From contig CAXBML010000007.1 of assembly GCA_963976875.1 (NCBI GenBank), forward strand, positions 92,898 to 156,897: a DNA stretch of 64,000 nt, read 5' to 3'. Positions within the stretch are counted from its first letter, which is position 1. Each line of letters opens with the position of its first letter. The notes beneath the pieces were generated by a model. That model was not told the DNA's origin. It did not search any database and saw only the letters and a program-made list of their open reading frames with translations. Position numbers and translations under genes: made by a program. Origin of the DNA: Berkiella_A sp963976875 (GTDB lineage Bacteria; Pseudomonadota; Gammaproteobacteria; Berkiellales; Berkiellaceae). Shown in pieces: positions 1-7,754 of the stretch.

Positions 1-501
1 GGTGAACATTTTACGGCTGTCAGCTCAAATATTTTTTTGTCAACGCCCGGCATGATGGACAACATACATCAAGATATTAAAGCGATGTGGCAATGGCATT
101 GCATAGAGGAGATAGAGCATAAAGCGGTTGTATTTGATATGCTCAAAGAACTCAATATTGGTTATTTTTCTCGTACATGTGGTTTTCTTGTCGTCAATTT
201 TATATCGCTGATTTGTTTTTGGCGTCCCCTCATATACATGCTCATCAAAGACAAAAAATTATTTTCCGCCCGCTTCTACAAACAAATGTTTCAATTTTGT
301 TTCACAAAACCAGGCATTATATCTAAAATTATACCGCCACTTTTTGCGTATTTACGCCCCAGCTTTCACCCTTGGCAGAAAAATGATTATCCCTTAATAG
401 AGAAGACGGTGATTGAACTTAATAAATTGTCGGATAGCAAAGCACAGCATGTTTATTTGAGGGGGGATATTTCTGAGAAAAACGACCATGTTGAGCAGTG
501 A
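1..501 (+). CDS. Metal-dependent hydrolase family protein (COG3687-like), 5' end outside window
   Basis: The reading frame is open from base 1, so the gene begins upstream and only about 166 C-terminal residues are present. The visible part starts GEHFTAVSSN and carries WQWHCIEEIEHKAVVFD. The H-x3-EExEHK pattern is typical of the COG3687/PF10118 predicted metal-dependent hydrolases, where His and Glu probably bind a metal. A hydrophobic stretch follows (SRTCGFLVVNFISLICFW), as in that family. No substrate can be named. The gene ends in TGA, 52 bases before the convergent rpoH. A TTG at 37 could be mistaken for a start, but the coding similarity continues upstream of it. Confidence 0.7.
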   Translation, partial: GEHFTAVSSNIFLSTPGMMDNIHQDIKAMWQWHCIEEIEHKAVVFDMLKELNIGYFSRTCGFLVVNFISLICFWRPLIYMLIKDKKLFSARFYKQMFQFCFTKPGIISKIIPPLFAYLRPSFHPWQKNDYPLIEKTVIELNKLSDSKAQHVYLRGDISEKNDHVEQ

Positions 502-503
502 AC

Positions 504-518
504 AGGCGCTAAGCGCCT
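504..518. terminator. Palindrome between convergent genes
   Basis: AGGCGCT-A-AGCGCCT is a perfect 7-bp inverted repeat lying between the 3' end of the hydrolase-family gene and the 3' end of rpoH. It could act as a hairpin for either transcript. There is no clear T-run on either side, so intrinsic termination is not certain. Confidence 0.35.
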
Positions 519-553
519 AATCTCTGCAAATAATTAGCAACAAATTTGAAATC

Positions 554-1426
554 TTACGCCATCACCGAATCTTTCAGACTATCAATGGCGGCCTTTTCAA
601 TCTGACGAATGCGCTCTAAAGAAACACCATACTTCTCAGCTAGCACCTTCAGACCCACTTTCTTGTCGACCAAATATCGGCTAGAAATAATATCCAAGCT
701 TCTGGCATCTAGTGCCTGTAAAGCGGAACCTAATTTTTCTTGCTGAAAAGAAGCCAAACTATCTGAAGTCAACGCTTGCAGGGGATCGGTGCCAATTGAG
801 TTCTCATCGGTAAGATACTGTTGTGGAGAATAAGTATAAGTATCTTCATCATCACCACTGACCGGCGCATCAAATACGGCATCATGCGCATTTAACCTAG
901 ACTCCATTTCTAAAACATCTTTAGTAGAAACACCCAAATCTTGAGCGACGGATTCCACCTCATCTTTAGTAAACCAGGCTAACTTTTTCTTATGTCCGCG
1001 TAAATTAAAGAATAATTTCCGCTGCGGCTTTGTAGTCGCAACTTTAACAATACGCCAGTTGCGGATCACAAACTCATGAATCTCAGATTTAATCCAATGA
1101 ACCGCAAAACCGACCAAGCGAACACCCACATTGGGATCAAAACGTTTCACCGCTTTCATTAAGCCGACTGTCCCTTCTTGAACTAAATCAGACATTTGCA
1201 ACCCGTAGCCCATATAACCACGCGCAATACTCACCACAAAACGTAAATTAGAAATAACTAATTGTTGGGCTGCTTGCATATCACCATTTTCATGTAGCCG
1301 TGTAGCAAGCTCAAATTCTTCTTCAGGTGTTAACAAAGGAATCTCATGCACACGCTGCAAATATGCCTGAAGCCCATCTTGAACAACGGGTAAAGCAATT
1401 GCTGTGGTTTGAGTTCTATCTGTCAT
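554..1426 (-). CDS. rpoH: RNA polymerase sigma-32 factor (heat shock sigma)
   Basis: This 290-residue sigma-70 family protein directs RNA polymerase to heat-shock promoters. Region 2 is visible as RFVVSIARGYMGYGLQMSDLVQEGTVGLMKAVKRFDP, roughly residues 62-98 (the core-binding and -10-recognition part). The RpoH-specific box QRKLFFNLR follows near residue 135, and the C-terminal -35-recognition helix-turn-helix ends in RIRQIEKAAIDSLK. The start ATG has AGGTGATTAT just upstream as ribosome binding site. The gene stands alone on the minus strand. A CIRCE-like operator lies 63-89 bases upstream of the start codon, which is unusual for rpoH and suggests control by HrcA. Identification is secure. 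Confidence 0.97.
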   Translation of the reverse strand: MTDRTQTTAIALPVVQDGLQAYLQRVHEIPLLTPEEEFELATRLHENGDMQAAQQLVISNLRFVVSIARGYMGYGLQMSDLVQEGTVGLMKAVKRFDPNVGVRLVGFAVHWIKSEIHEFVIRNWRIVKVATTKPQRKLFFNLRGHKKKLAWFTKDEVESVAQDLGVSTKDVLEMESRLNAHDAVFDAPVSGDDEDTYTYSPQQYLTDENSIGTDPLQALTSDSLASFQQEKLGSALQALDARSLDIISSRYLVDKKVGLKVLAEKYGVSLERIRQIEKAAIDSLKDSVMA

Positions 1427-1488
1427 ATAATCACCTGCATATACAATGAAGTAAGCGTACTTATCTTAATAATTTATTATTACTAATA

Positions 1489-1515
1489 CTAGCACTCTTT
1501 AATACAGAGTGCCAG
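1489..1515 (-). promoter_or_regulatory. CIRCE-like operator (probable HrcA site) upstream of rpoH
   Basis: The sequence CTAGCACTC, nine bases, then GAGTGCCAG matches the CIRCE consensus TTAGCACTC-N9-GAGTGCTAA at 8 of 9 and 7 of 9 positions, with the exact 9-base spacer. On the rpoH strand a plausible promoter lies immediately upstream: TTGTAA at 1543-1548, an 18-base spacer, CATTAT at 1519-1524. The operator would then cover the transcription start. CIRCE is the binding site of the repressor HrcA, usually found at groESL or dnaK. No hrcA gene is in this window. Confidence 0.7.
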
Positions 1516-1625
1516 TCTATAATGTTGTTTTTTATCAAGTAGTTACAAGATTTAGGCCGTCTGTCAGGAAATTATAACCGCCTGATACTTGGATATTTAA
1601 GCGGTCTTTATATATTCTTGTCCCG

Positions 1626-3113
1626 TTAAGGGTTTATGGCCAATGCTCTGACAGTTTGTTCCAGTGCTATGTCATCGATACCCATGTTCACTAGAGCCTT
1701 GTGCAAGCAAGCAGGGTCATTATTATTTAACAATGCCTGGTTTAACCATTGACGCTCTGCTTGCGGCATAGCTTGCCAATCAGCGTCATGCTGCGCTGCT
1801 GGGTGCGCTAATAAAGCAGCCAAGTCCACTTGTAAATTTGCAGGCATTGGCGGAAGAGCGACAGGCGCAGGGTTTGCTGCTGCCCCGTTATTCACCACAT
1901 TATTATTAACAACGCCTGGAAAATACCGTCTAAGACCTAATATAGACGCTTCTAAAATTCTCTTACATTTGACGGCGACCAATACTGCGGTATAGGCCAA
2001 AACCCCGGCAGCTAAAACAGTAGGCGCATAACCAACCCCCGTTGCCGCCCATTTTGCAAGTGTGCCGCTATCTTCATTGGTTAAAGCATTTGCAATCTTA
2101 TCTGCAATGTTGCTAGGTAAACTTGTCGCTCCATTTTTAAAACCGACTAATATTTCCAACAGCCCATCGCCTACTGCACCAGCCCAGCTTTTTGCTGCCA
2201 CCGATACCGGCCCGGTTTGAGCAGATAACCATTCTAATTGGTCAGAAAAGTATACGTTAAGCTTAGCCATTGATTCTTTAAATGCTCCAACACTAGAGAG
2301 ACTAGGTAAAATTTGTGTCGTGCTCTCAAGCGTATCTTTGATAAAGTTAAAAAGCCGAGCAACGTATCTCACAGAATCTTCACCTAAATCATAAGCATAA
2401 GGCGCCATTGTTTCTGCCATGTTTGAAGGGCTATATCTACCTGTTGCGACTGCCCCAATACGGCCCATCCATCTTGATACCGCATTTGGATCTGAACTTA
2501 CAAACCATCTACGAAAAGAAACCGTGAAGCCTTCATTTTCTATTATGTTTCCTACCCATGGCAAAATACGCTCAAAAAATGGGCGCATAAACGCGTGAGT
2601 CAAAGGCCTCATTTTTTCATAAATTGAAAATAACTTTGGACCATTTGTATGAAGATAAGCAGAAATAACTTCAGGAATCACAAAATAACGCATTATTTTT
2701 GAATTTAAAATAAACTTCACACCACTGGCTAATTTGCCTAAGGTCCATCTGATTGGTCTAGGAATAAACGAATTACTCGGCATTGGCAGTAGACTTAAAG
2801 CTGCGCCGCCTATCGTAGTCCCTATCTTTAAAACTAAATTCCCAACGAGCCCAATTACAAGGGGAACCCAAATATATCTTGCGCTCCACTCTAAAGGTTT
2901 TTGTGCCATAAGGGACGCAACAAACGCATCATGCTGCACTTCATCCATGATAAAAGGTGCAAACTTAGGGTTTACATGAGGAAAAAGCTCTTCAGCTGAA
3001 GCGCCTGCCGCGGCTTGAAACCCCTTCCATAAATTGATTGGAAAGTTATTGCGCCAAGCAAAAGGTGTTAGCCAATTGCTAGCAAAAGTTTTAAGTGTTG
3101 TGCCCCAAGACAT
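1626..3113 (-). CDS. Uncharacterised membrane protein, tandem paralogue A
   Basis: This 495-residue protein is not from a family I recognise. It is a clear paralogue of the next gene upstream (3334-4593). Shared blocks include S-x-WLTPxAW near the N-terminus, VNPKFxPFxMDExQHDA around residue 50, HAFxRPFFERILP near 175, an EGFxVSxRR block, MGRIG, and QILPSL near 267. Hydrophobic segments lie at about residues 80-110 and 360-382, so it is probably membrane-associated. No N-terminal signal peptide is evident. After the shared region it has its own roughly 90-residue tail, Asn/Ala/Pro-rich then helical, not shared with the paralogue. The ribosome binding site TTGGAGC precedes the ATG by 7 bases. 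It has its own promoter at 3153-3181. Confidence 0.8.
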   Translation of the reverse strand: MSWGTTLKTFASNWLTPFAWRNNFPINLWKGFQAAAGASAEELFPHVNPKFAPFIMDEVQHDAFVASLMAQKPLEWSARYIWVPLVIGLVGNLVLKIGTTIGGAALSLLPMPSNSFIPRPIRWTLGKLASGVKFILNSKIMRYFVIPEVISAYLHTNGPKLFSIYEKMRPLTHAFMRPFFERILPWVGNIIENEGFTVSFRRWFVSSDPNAVSRWMGRIGAVATGRYSPSNMAETMAPYAYDLGEDSVRYVARLFNFIKDTLESTTQILPSLSSVGAFKESMAKLNVYFSDQLEWLSAQTGPVSVAAKSWAGAVGDGLLEILVGFKNGATSLPSNIADKIANALTNEDSGTLAKWAATGVGYAPTVLAAGVLAYTAVLVAVKCKRILEASILGLRRYFPGVVNNNVVNNGAAANPAPVALPPMPANLQVDLAALLAHPAAQHDADWQAMPQAERQWLNQALLNNNDPACLHKALVNMGIDDIALEQTVRALAINP

Positions 3114-3152
3114 AATATAAGCTCCAAAAGTTATTAACCTGATTTAGAGCGA

Positions 3153-3191
3153 AAGATAATCTTTCCCCAAGGGAAAAGCAATTTAACTAAG
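3153..3191 (-). promoter_or_regulatory. Promoter with shared 18-bp upstream element, paralogue A
   Basis: On the minus strand TTGCTT (3176-3181), a 17-base spacer and TATCTT (3153-3158) form a sigma-70-type promoter 40 bases before the start codon. The -35 hexamer is embedded in an 18-base block, AAAAGCAATTTAACTAAG on the plus strand (3174-3191), that is repeated exactly upstream of paralogue B. The part beyond the -35 box, CTTAGTTAAA on the coding strand, is a candidate activator site. Confidence 0.6.
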
Positions 3192-3297
3192 TGATTTGTC
3201 GCTGAGCGGTAGTTTTATGCCAGACAAACGGTTACTTAAGCGGGAACTACGTGAAAACAAGCGGGCTAAAAAATATAGAACCAATACGGTTTATCTC

Positions 3298-3328
3298 AGA
3301 TTAAGCCGGTTGAAAGCCGGCTTAATCT
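3298..3328 (-). terminator. Stem-loop after paralogue B
   Basis: A perfect 12-bp inverted repeat (AGATTAAGCCGG / CCGGCTTAATCT, 7-base loop) begins 5 bases past the paralogue B stop codon. No immediate T-run follows on the minus strand, so this is a hairpin with probable but unproven terminator function. Confidence 0.5.
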
Positions 3329-3333
3329 GGTGG

Positions 3334-4593
3334 TTATGGCCCTTTTAAAGCCACGAATGTGGTTGCCGCGGCCGCAGCTGCTGCCATTGTCACACCCTCT
3401 AATTTTGTGAATCTTATCGGGTCCGCCATGGGTGCAACAGCCGCCACGGCAACTGCAGCTGCAGGGGCTGCGGCAACTGCGGGAGCCCTTGCAGCTGGTA
3501 CATCGCCCAAGACAGCATGTCTTAACCCTCGTAGCACTTTTATACCGCATAATTTTGCGGTGTATTCCAAAACACTAAAGCCAGCAAAGAAAGTCAAAAA
3601 CATCGGCACATAGCCTGCAACAGTCGCTGCACTTTTCACAAATAAATTGCTACTTTCATTGGCAATCGTGCCCGCAATGCTACTGGGCGCCAAAAGAGCG
3701 GTCCAATTTTTTACCGGTGTCCATATGCCTGATAAGTGCCCTGCCAGCCATTCCATCTGGGGTGCAAAGTATGCTGTGAGTTTAGAGCAGGCTGCGAGGA
3801 AGCGCTGAGGGCTGGTTAAGCTGGGTAAAATTTGCTCCGGCGCCTCGCATGCATCCTTAGCAAATTCTAAAAATCTTTCTGCTTGTGACACAGCCCCAAT
3901 ACCTAAATTATAAGCTTCTGGTTCCATAGCACCGCCTATACTGGCACCATTATATGGCGTTCGAATACTCGTCCCGATCCTTCCCATGTACCTTAAAAAG
4001 GCGTTGGTCTCATTGCCCACAAACATTCTTCGTGGTGACACAACAAAGCCTTCACTTTCAATTACCTCTTCTATAGCAGGCAAAATTCGCTCAAAAAATG
4101 GTCGGGTAAAAGCGTGAATAGGGCCCCGCATATTCTCATAAAAACCAGCTAATTTTGGACCATGCTCATATATAAACCCGGTTAGTATCTGCACGCCCGT
4201 AAATATGGAAGCCAATTTTAATAACGCTGTAGTAAAGCTGGCAATGTTTGAGCGCAGTCCAGATATAATTCCCTCATCCCATATACGTGAAAAACAAGTT
4301 TTTGTCGCTTTTAATGCTAATACACTGAGCATCAATAATCCCGGTACTGCAATATAACGTAGTCCCCACTTAATAGGCTCTTGTGCTGCGGTTGCCATTT
4401 CATAAGCATCATGTTGATTTTCATCCATCATAAACGGGATGAATTTTGGATTAACGCCAGGGTATAACTCTTGATCTGAGTACCCGTTGATAGCTTTTAC
4501 AAGCATAGGTGCCCAGGTCGGTGTCCAGGCATAAGGCGTAAGCCACTCAGAAACAGAAAAACTCGACGATGAATTCGATATAGGTAAAGGCAT
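3334..4593 (-). CDS. Uncharacterised membrane protein, tandem paralogue B
   Basis: This 419-residue protein of unknown function is the paralogue of the gene at 1626-3113 and shares its whole central region, including VNPKFxPFxMDExQHDA, RYIxVP, GPKLxxxYExMR, HAFxRPFFERILP and MGRIG. Hydrophobic stretches occur after RYIAVPG (about residues 80-100), around ALLKLASIFTGVQILTGF and near GYVPMFLTFFAGFSVLEY (about 340). The C-terminus is alanine-rich (runs of A, P and V) and differs from paralogue A. The frame extends 4 codons further to a TTG, but GGAGC lies 5 bases before the ATG at 4593, exactly as in paralogue A, so that ATG is taken as the start. Promoter at 4637-4665. Confidence 0.8.
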   Translation of the reverse strand: MPLPISNSSSSFSVSEWLTPYAWTPTWAPMLVKAINGYSDQELYPGVNPKFIPFMMDENQHDAYEMATAAQEPIKWGLRYIAVPGLLMLSVLALKATKTCFSRIWDEGIISGLRSNIASFTTALLKLASIFTGVQILTGFIYEHGPKLAGFYENMRGPIHAFTRPFFERILPAIEEVIESEGFVVSPRRMFVGNETNAFLRYMGRIGTSIRTPYNGASIGGAMEPEAYNLGIGAVSQAERFLEFAKDACEAPEQILPSLTSPQRFLAACSKLTAYFAPQMEWLAGHLSGIWTPVKNWTALLAPSSIAGTIANESSNLFVKSAATVAGYVPMFLTFFAGFSVLEYTAKLCGIKVLRGLRHAVLGDVPAARAPAVAAAPAAAVAVAAVAPMADPIRFTKLEGVTMAAAAAAATTFVALKGP

Positions 4594-4636
4594 AAGTTGC
4601 TCCAAATATTTTAAACCAATTATTTTTCAGAGTTGA

Positions 4637-4675
4637 AATGTAACGGGGCTCAAAATAAAAAGCAATTTAACTAAG
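4637..4675 (-). promoter_or_regulatory. Promoter with shared 18-bp upstream element, paralogue B
   Basis: TTGCTT (4660-4665), a 17-base spacer and TACATT (4637-4642) on the minus strand form the promoter. The same 18-base block as upstream of paralogue A is present at 4658-4675, in the same relation to the -35 hexamer. Sequence outside the block differs between the two promoters, which points to selection on the block itself or to a recent gene duplication. Confidence 0.6.
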
Positions 4676-4731
4676 CTACTTTGGGACAGCAGGTTCTTTT
4701 TAGTAAGATGGAAGGTAGGTATAAAGTGACC

Positions 4732-4790
4732 AGGGGGGATTATCCCCTAATAACCAATTGTTTTAAAAGGGATAATTTATTTTCCCCCCT
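4732..4790 (-). terminator. Inverted repeat downstream of elbB
   Basis: AGGGGGGATTATCCC at 4732-4746 is matched in reverse by GGGATAAT and TTCCCCCCT at 4769-4790. On the minus strand this imperfect hairpin follows the elbB stop codon and precedes the paralogue B promoter, so it probably separates the two transcripts. Confidence 0.4.
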
Positions 4791-4808
4791 TGGGGAATCA
4801 AGCCTTAT

Positions 4809-5459
4809 TTAAGCCATGTTTAACACCGCAGTCACAAGCTTCGTAATGCCCTGCTGGGCTTCGCCAATACGTTCCGCCAACATATAAGCAGGTGTGCTGA
4901 CCACTTTATGGGCTTTGTCTATTACAATGTCTTGGACAAGGCAGATAATATGAGTGCCCCCCATTTTTTCGATAGTTTCTGCAGTCTCTTTATCATTCCC
5001 AATAGATAGCTGAGTACTTTCGGGATACAGCTTGGGGATCATGGCCGGAGAAATGCAAATAAAGCCTACGGGTTTATTGGCTTGTTGCATTTCCGAGACC
5101 AAGCGAGAAACCTCTGGATTAATTTGCGCTTTTTCACCGGCAAAAGCAAAATCACTTAAATTTTTAGCGGCCCCAAACCCACCTGGAAAAATAACGGCAT
5201 CAACATCCTCTGCCTTGGCCAGCTTTATATCTTGAATATTTCCCCTGACAATACGCGCAGACTCAACCAAGACATTGCGTGTTTCCGTCATTTCTTCACC
5301 CGTGATATGGTTAATCACATGATGCTGGTTGATATTGGGTGCAAAACATTGATAATCCGCACCTGCTTGCTCTAATGTCAGCAAAGTTAACACAGACTCG
5401 GTTACTTCAGCCCCATCGTAGACACCACAACCAGATAAGATAACGGCTACTTTTTTCAT
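4809..5459 (-). CDS. elbB: ElbB, DJ-1/PfpI-family glyoxalase-like protein
   Basis: This 216-residue protein belongs to the DJ-1/PfpI superfamily. E. coli ElbB is called an isoprenoid biosynthesis glyoxalase; its cellular role is not firmly settled. Visible features are the N-terminal KKVAVILSGCGVYDGAEV, the Rossmann-like VDAVIFPGGFGAAKNL near residue 90, and KPVGFICISPAMIP with the nucleophile-elbow cysteine near 137. The frame offers ATG codons at 5465 and 5459. AAAGAG is only 1 base from the first and 7 from the second, and ElbB proteins start MKK, so 5459 is used. It lies 18 bases after the flavoprotein gene and is probably co-transcribed with it. Confidence 0.9.
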   Translation of the reverse strand: MKKVAVILSGCGVYDGAEVTESVLTLLTLEQAGADYQCFAPNINQHHVINHITGEEMTETRNVLVESARIVRGNIQDIKLAKAEDVDAVIFPGGFGAAKNLSDFAFAGEKAQINPEVSRLVSEMQQANKPVGFICISPAMIPKLYPESTQLSIGNDKETAETIEKMGGTHIICLVQDIVIDKAHKVVSTPAYMLAERIGEAQQGITKLVTAVLNMA

Positions 5460-5477
5460 GTTCATACTCTTTATATT

Positions 5478-6905
5478 TTAAAATAATTTTAAGATTTTAA
5501 CTAACAACCTAGTTTTCCAGTTGAACAATTTGGGGGCATAGTAACTGTTGACTGCACGCCGATGAATTTGAGATAAAGTTGGATACGCATGGATAGTCTT
5601 CGATATCTCTGATATTTTCAGCTTTGCCTGTACTGCCAACGTTAATTCAGCGACCAGCTCGCTACACTGCGGCCCAATCAAACTGGCCCCCACAATACGT
5701 TTTTTATGTATCACCAACTTTATAAAGCCCTTTGTAGTACCCTGTGCTATCGCTCTATCATTGTCTGCAAACTCACTGCGTAATATTTGATAGGGTATCT
5801 TCTTTTCTTGCGCTTGTTGTTCTGTTAACCCCACCATCGCGCACTCAGGATGACTAAACACCACCCCTGGCACCGCATGATAATTTGTTTTTTTGCGCGC
5901 TTTAAATAAGCCGTTCGCAATAGCTATTCCTGCGTGATACTCCGCCATATGGGTAAATTTATAGGGTGAATCCACCACATCGCCTACCGCATAGATATTT
6001 TTATTGGTCGTTTGTAATTTATCATTAACTTGAATGCCCTTGTCAGAATATTTGATGTTGGCTTGTTCACATTGCAGGCTAGCAACATTGGCTCTCCGTC
6101 CTGTTGCCACTAAGGTTTTCTCAAATTGTAAAACTTCTAATTTACCGCATTCAAGTCGCAGTTTTAACGCGACTTGAGTTGACTGTTGCTCTATCTGCTT
6201 AATTTCGACTTGGGTATAAACCGTAATCCCTTCTTCTATTAAAGCCAGCCTTAAAACCTCACTCACCTCTGGATCAAATGCCATCAATAACCTAGGTTGT
6301 GGCTCAATAAGGGTAACTTGTACCCCCAAACGATGAAACGCTTGCGCCAACTCAACTCCGATTGCACCGCCCCCAATCACCACAAGTGATAGCGGTAAAA
6401 ATTTTAAATCAAAGATAGTCTCATTTGTATAATAATCCACTGTCGCTAACCCAGAAATAGGCGGAATAAATGGACTTGAGCCAGCTGCGATAAAAATTTT
6501 TCTACCCTGATAGGCTTGATCATTCACCGTTACCGTGTGTGGCGACATGAACTGTGCTGCTCCAAAAACAACCTCGGCACCATAGCGCTCAAACCGTCTG
6601 GGATCATCGTGCTTCTGTATATGACCAATAACCTGATGAATATTTTCTTTAATGGGCTTGTAGGATAAAGGCGCATCCGTAACAGGCAAGCCATACTTTG
6701 TCGCCTGTCTCAATCCCCATATTGTCTCTGCATTGTGAATTAAAGTTTTACTTGGCACACAGCCATGGTGTAAACAATCCCCACCTAAGCGACCGGCTTT
6801 TTCAATGAGCACCGTTTTAAGTCCCAACTGTGCAGCGACACTGGTAATACTCAGGCCAGCTGCGCCGCCCCCAATAACAACAATATCTTTTTTCATTAAT
6901 TTCAA
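5478..6905 (-). CDS. Class I pyridine nucleotide-disulfide oxidoreductase (mercuric reductase/lipoamide dehydrogenase-like)
   Basis: A flavoprotein of 475 residues. It has the FAD-binding VVIGGGAAGLS near the N-terminus, the redox pair in GGDCLHHGCVPSKT (C-x4-C), the NAD(P) motif VVIGGGAIGVELA near residue 178, the second FAD motif YAVGDV, and a dimerisation domain with the active-site HAYPTLSQ. No N-terminal heavy-metal-associated domain is present, so mercury reduction is not implied. Family members near TVP38/TMEM64 genes are common in Proteobacteria but their substrate is unknown. AGGAAG lies 5 bases before a TTG at 6905 and 14 before the next ATG (6896), so the TTG looks like the real start. 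Downstream is elbB. Confidence 0.85.
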   Translation of the reverse strand: MKLMKKDIVVIGGGAAGLSITSVAAQLGLKTVLIEKAGRLGGDCLHHGCVPSKTLIHNAETIWGLRQATKYGLPVTDAPLSYKPIKENIHQVIGHIQKHDDPRRFERYGAEVVFGAAQFMSPHTVTVNDQAYQGRKIFIAAGSSPFIPPISGLATVDYYTNETIFDLKFLPLSLVVIGGGAIGVELAQAFHRLGVQVTLIEPQPRLLMAFDPEVSEVLRLALIEEGITVYTQVEIKQIEQQSTQVALKLRLECGKLEVLQFEKTLVATGRRANVASLQCEQANIKYSDKGIQVNDKLQTTNKNIYAVGDVVDSPYKFTHMAEYHAGIAIANGLFKARKKTNYHAVPGVVFSHPECAMVGLTEQQAQEKKIPYQILRSEFADNDRAIAQGTTKGFIKLVIHKKRIVGASLIGPQCSELVAELTLAVQAKLKISEISKTIHAYPTLSQIHRRAVNSYYAPKLFNWKTRLLVKILKLF

Positions 6906-6952
6906 TGGTGCTTCCTTTTGTCAAGCACAATACTATTTTAACCATTGCGGCG

Positions 6953-7085
6953 GTGTGATGAGCGAAGCGAATCAGTTTCTTCTCCCAGTGCTGGGAGAGG
7001 GTAGTTTACTAAGCGACAGTGCAGTAAGCCCGGTAAGGCTTACTGGTGATTGCAGCTTAGCCAACACCCACTAGAGCTTGGCTTA
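6953..7085 (+). repeat. Dispersed intergenic palindromic repeat, copy 1
   Basis: This copy reads TGTGATGAGCGAAGCGAATC, then a TCTCCCAG/CTGGGAGAG hairpin, then GTGCAGTAAGCCCGGTAAGG and CTTACTGGTGATT. It aligns over about 105 bases with the element at 15757-15943. It occupies the gap between the TVP38 family gene and the flavoprotein gene and contains no credible coding frame. Confidence 0.75.
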
Positions 7086-7088
7086 TCC

Positions 7089-7754
7089 CTAAAAATCCAT
7101 TGTCTTATAGATTTTAAATTTTTTAACCCCCCAAGGAATGAGACTCACCAGCACTAATAATGCGATGCCCCAGAGTATCTTTATAACAATCCCTTCTTTT
7201 TGTGCCAGAACGGCTTCACCTAAATGCCCTAAGTATGTATAAGCAAAACAACCAGGCAACATAAATACAGCACTCGCAACCATGTAGGGGAGCGTTCTAA
7301 TTTTAGTTAAACCTAAAGCATAATTTAACAAATTAAAAGGTATCGCCGGAATTAACCTCACCACCGCAACAAAACGCCAACCACTTGTTGCAATACCTTG
7401 TAAAAGCCATTGTAAACGTTTGCCCGTTTTCTTCGCAACCCAGTCTGACGCTAAGAACCTTGCGATCCAAAAAGCCAAAGTCGCGCCTAGTACAGCCCCT
7501 ATTATATTATAGATTGTCCCTAAAACAGGCCCAAATAAAAAGCCACCGGTCAAAGTCAAAACAGAGCCCGGTAAAAAAAATACGGTTGCCGTAGCATACA
7601 TAATGACAAATAATACAGGCGCAAGTATGCCCGCTTGCTCTACAGTCTCCGACAACTTTGCGATAGAAAAATCGTCTCGTAAATACCACAAACAAAAAGC
7701 GATGCTGGCAAACAAAAAGGCTATCAAAATCCCTTTGATAATTTTATGGCTCAT
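7089..7754 (-). CDS. TVP38/TMEM64 family (VTT domain) membrane protein
   Basis: This 221-residue integral membrane protein has about five or six hydrophobic segments: residues 7-25, 42-100 (with the family hallmark FFLPGSVLTLTGGFLFGP), 130-150, 160-180 and 190-210. The central RLIPAIPFNLLNYALGLT block is also typical of the SNARE-associated/VTT family. The family is related to DedA proteins and linked to lipid scrambling or membrane homeostasis, but the exact substrate is not known. The start overlaps the end of the sterol desaturase family gene by 11 bases, so the two are translated from one message. Confidence 0.9.
   Translation of the reverse strand: MSHKIIKGILIAFLFASIAFCLWYLRDDFSIAKLSETVEQAGILAPVLFVIMYATATVFFLPGSVLTLTGGFLFGPVLGTIYNIIGAVLGATLAFWIARFLASDWVAKKTGKRLQWLLQGIATSGWRFVAVVRLIPAIPFNLLNYALGLTKIRTLPYMVASAVFMLPGCFAYTYLGHLGEAVLAQKEGIVIKILWGIALLVLVSLIPWGVKKFKIYKTMDF

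Noticed and set aside
3174..3191. PmrA box in the shared upstream element of the paralogue pair
   Set aside because: The CTTA-like half-sites are 13 bases apart start to start and the second is poor; the Legionella/Coxiella PmrA arrangement has 11.
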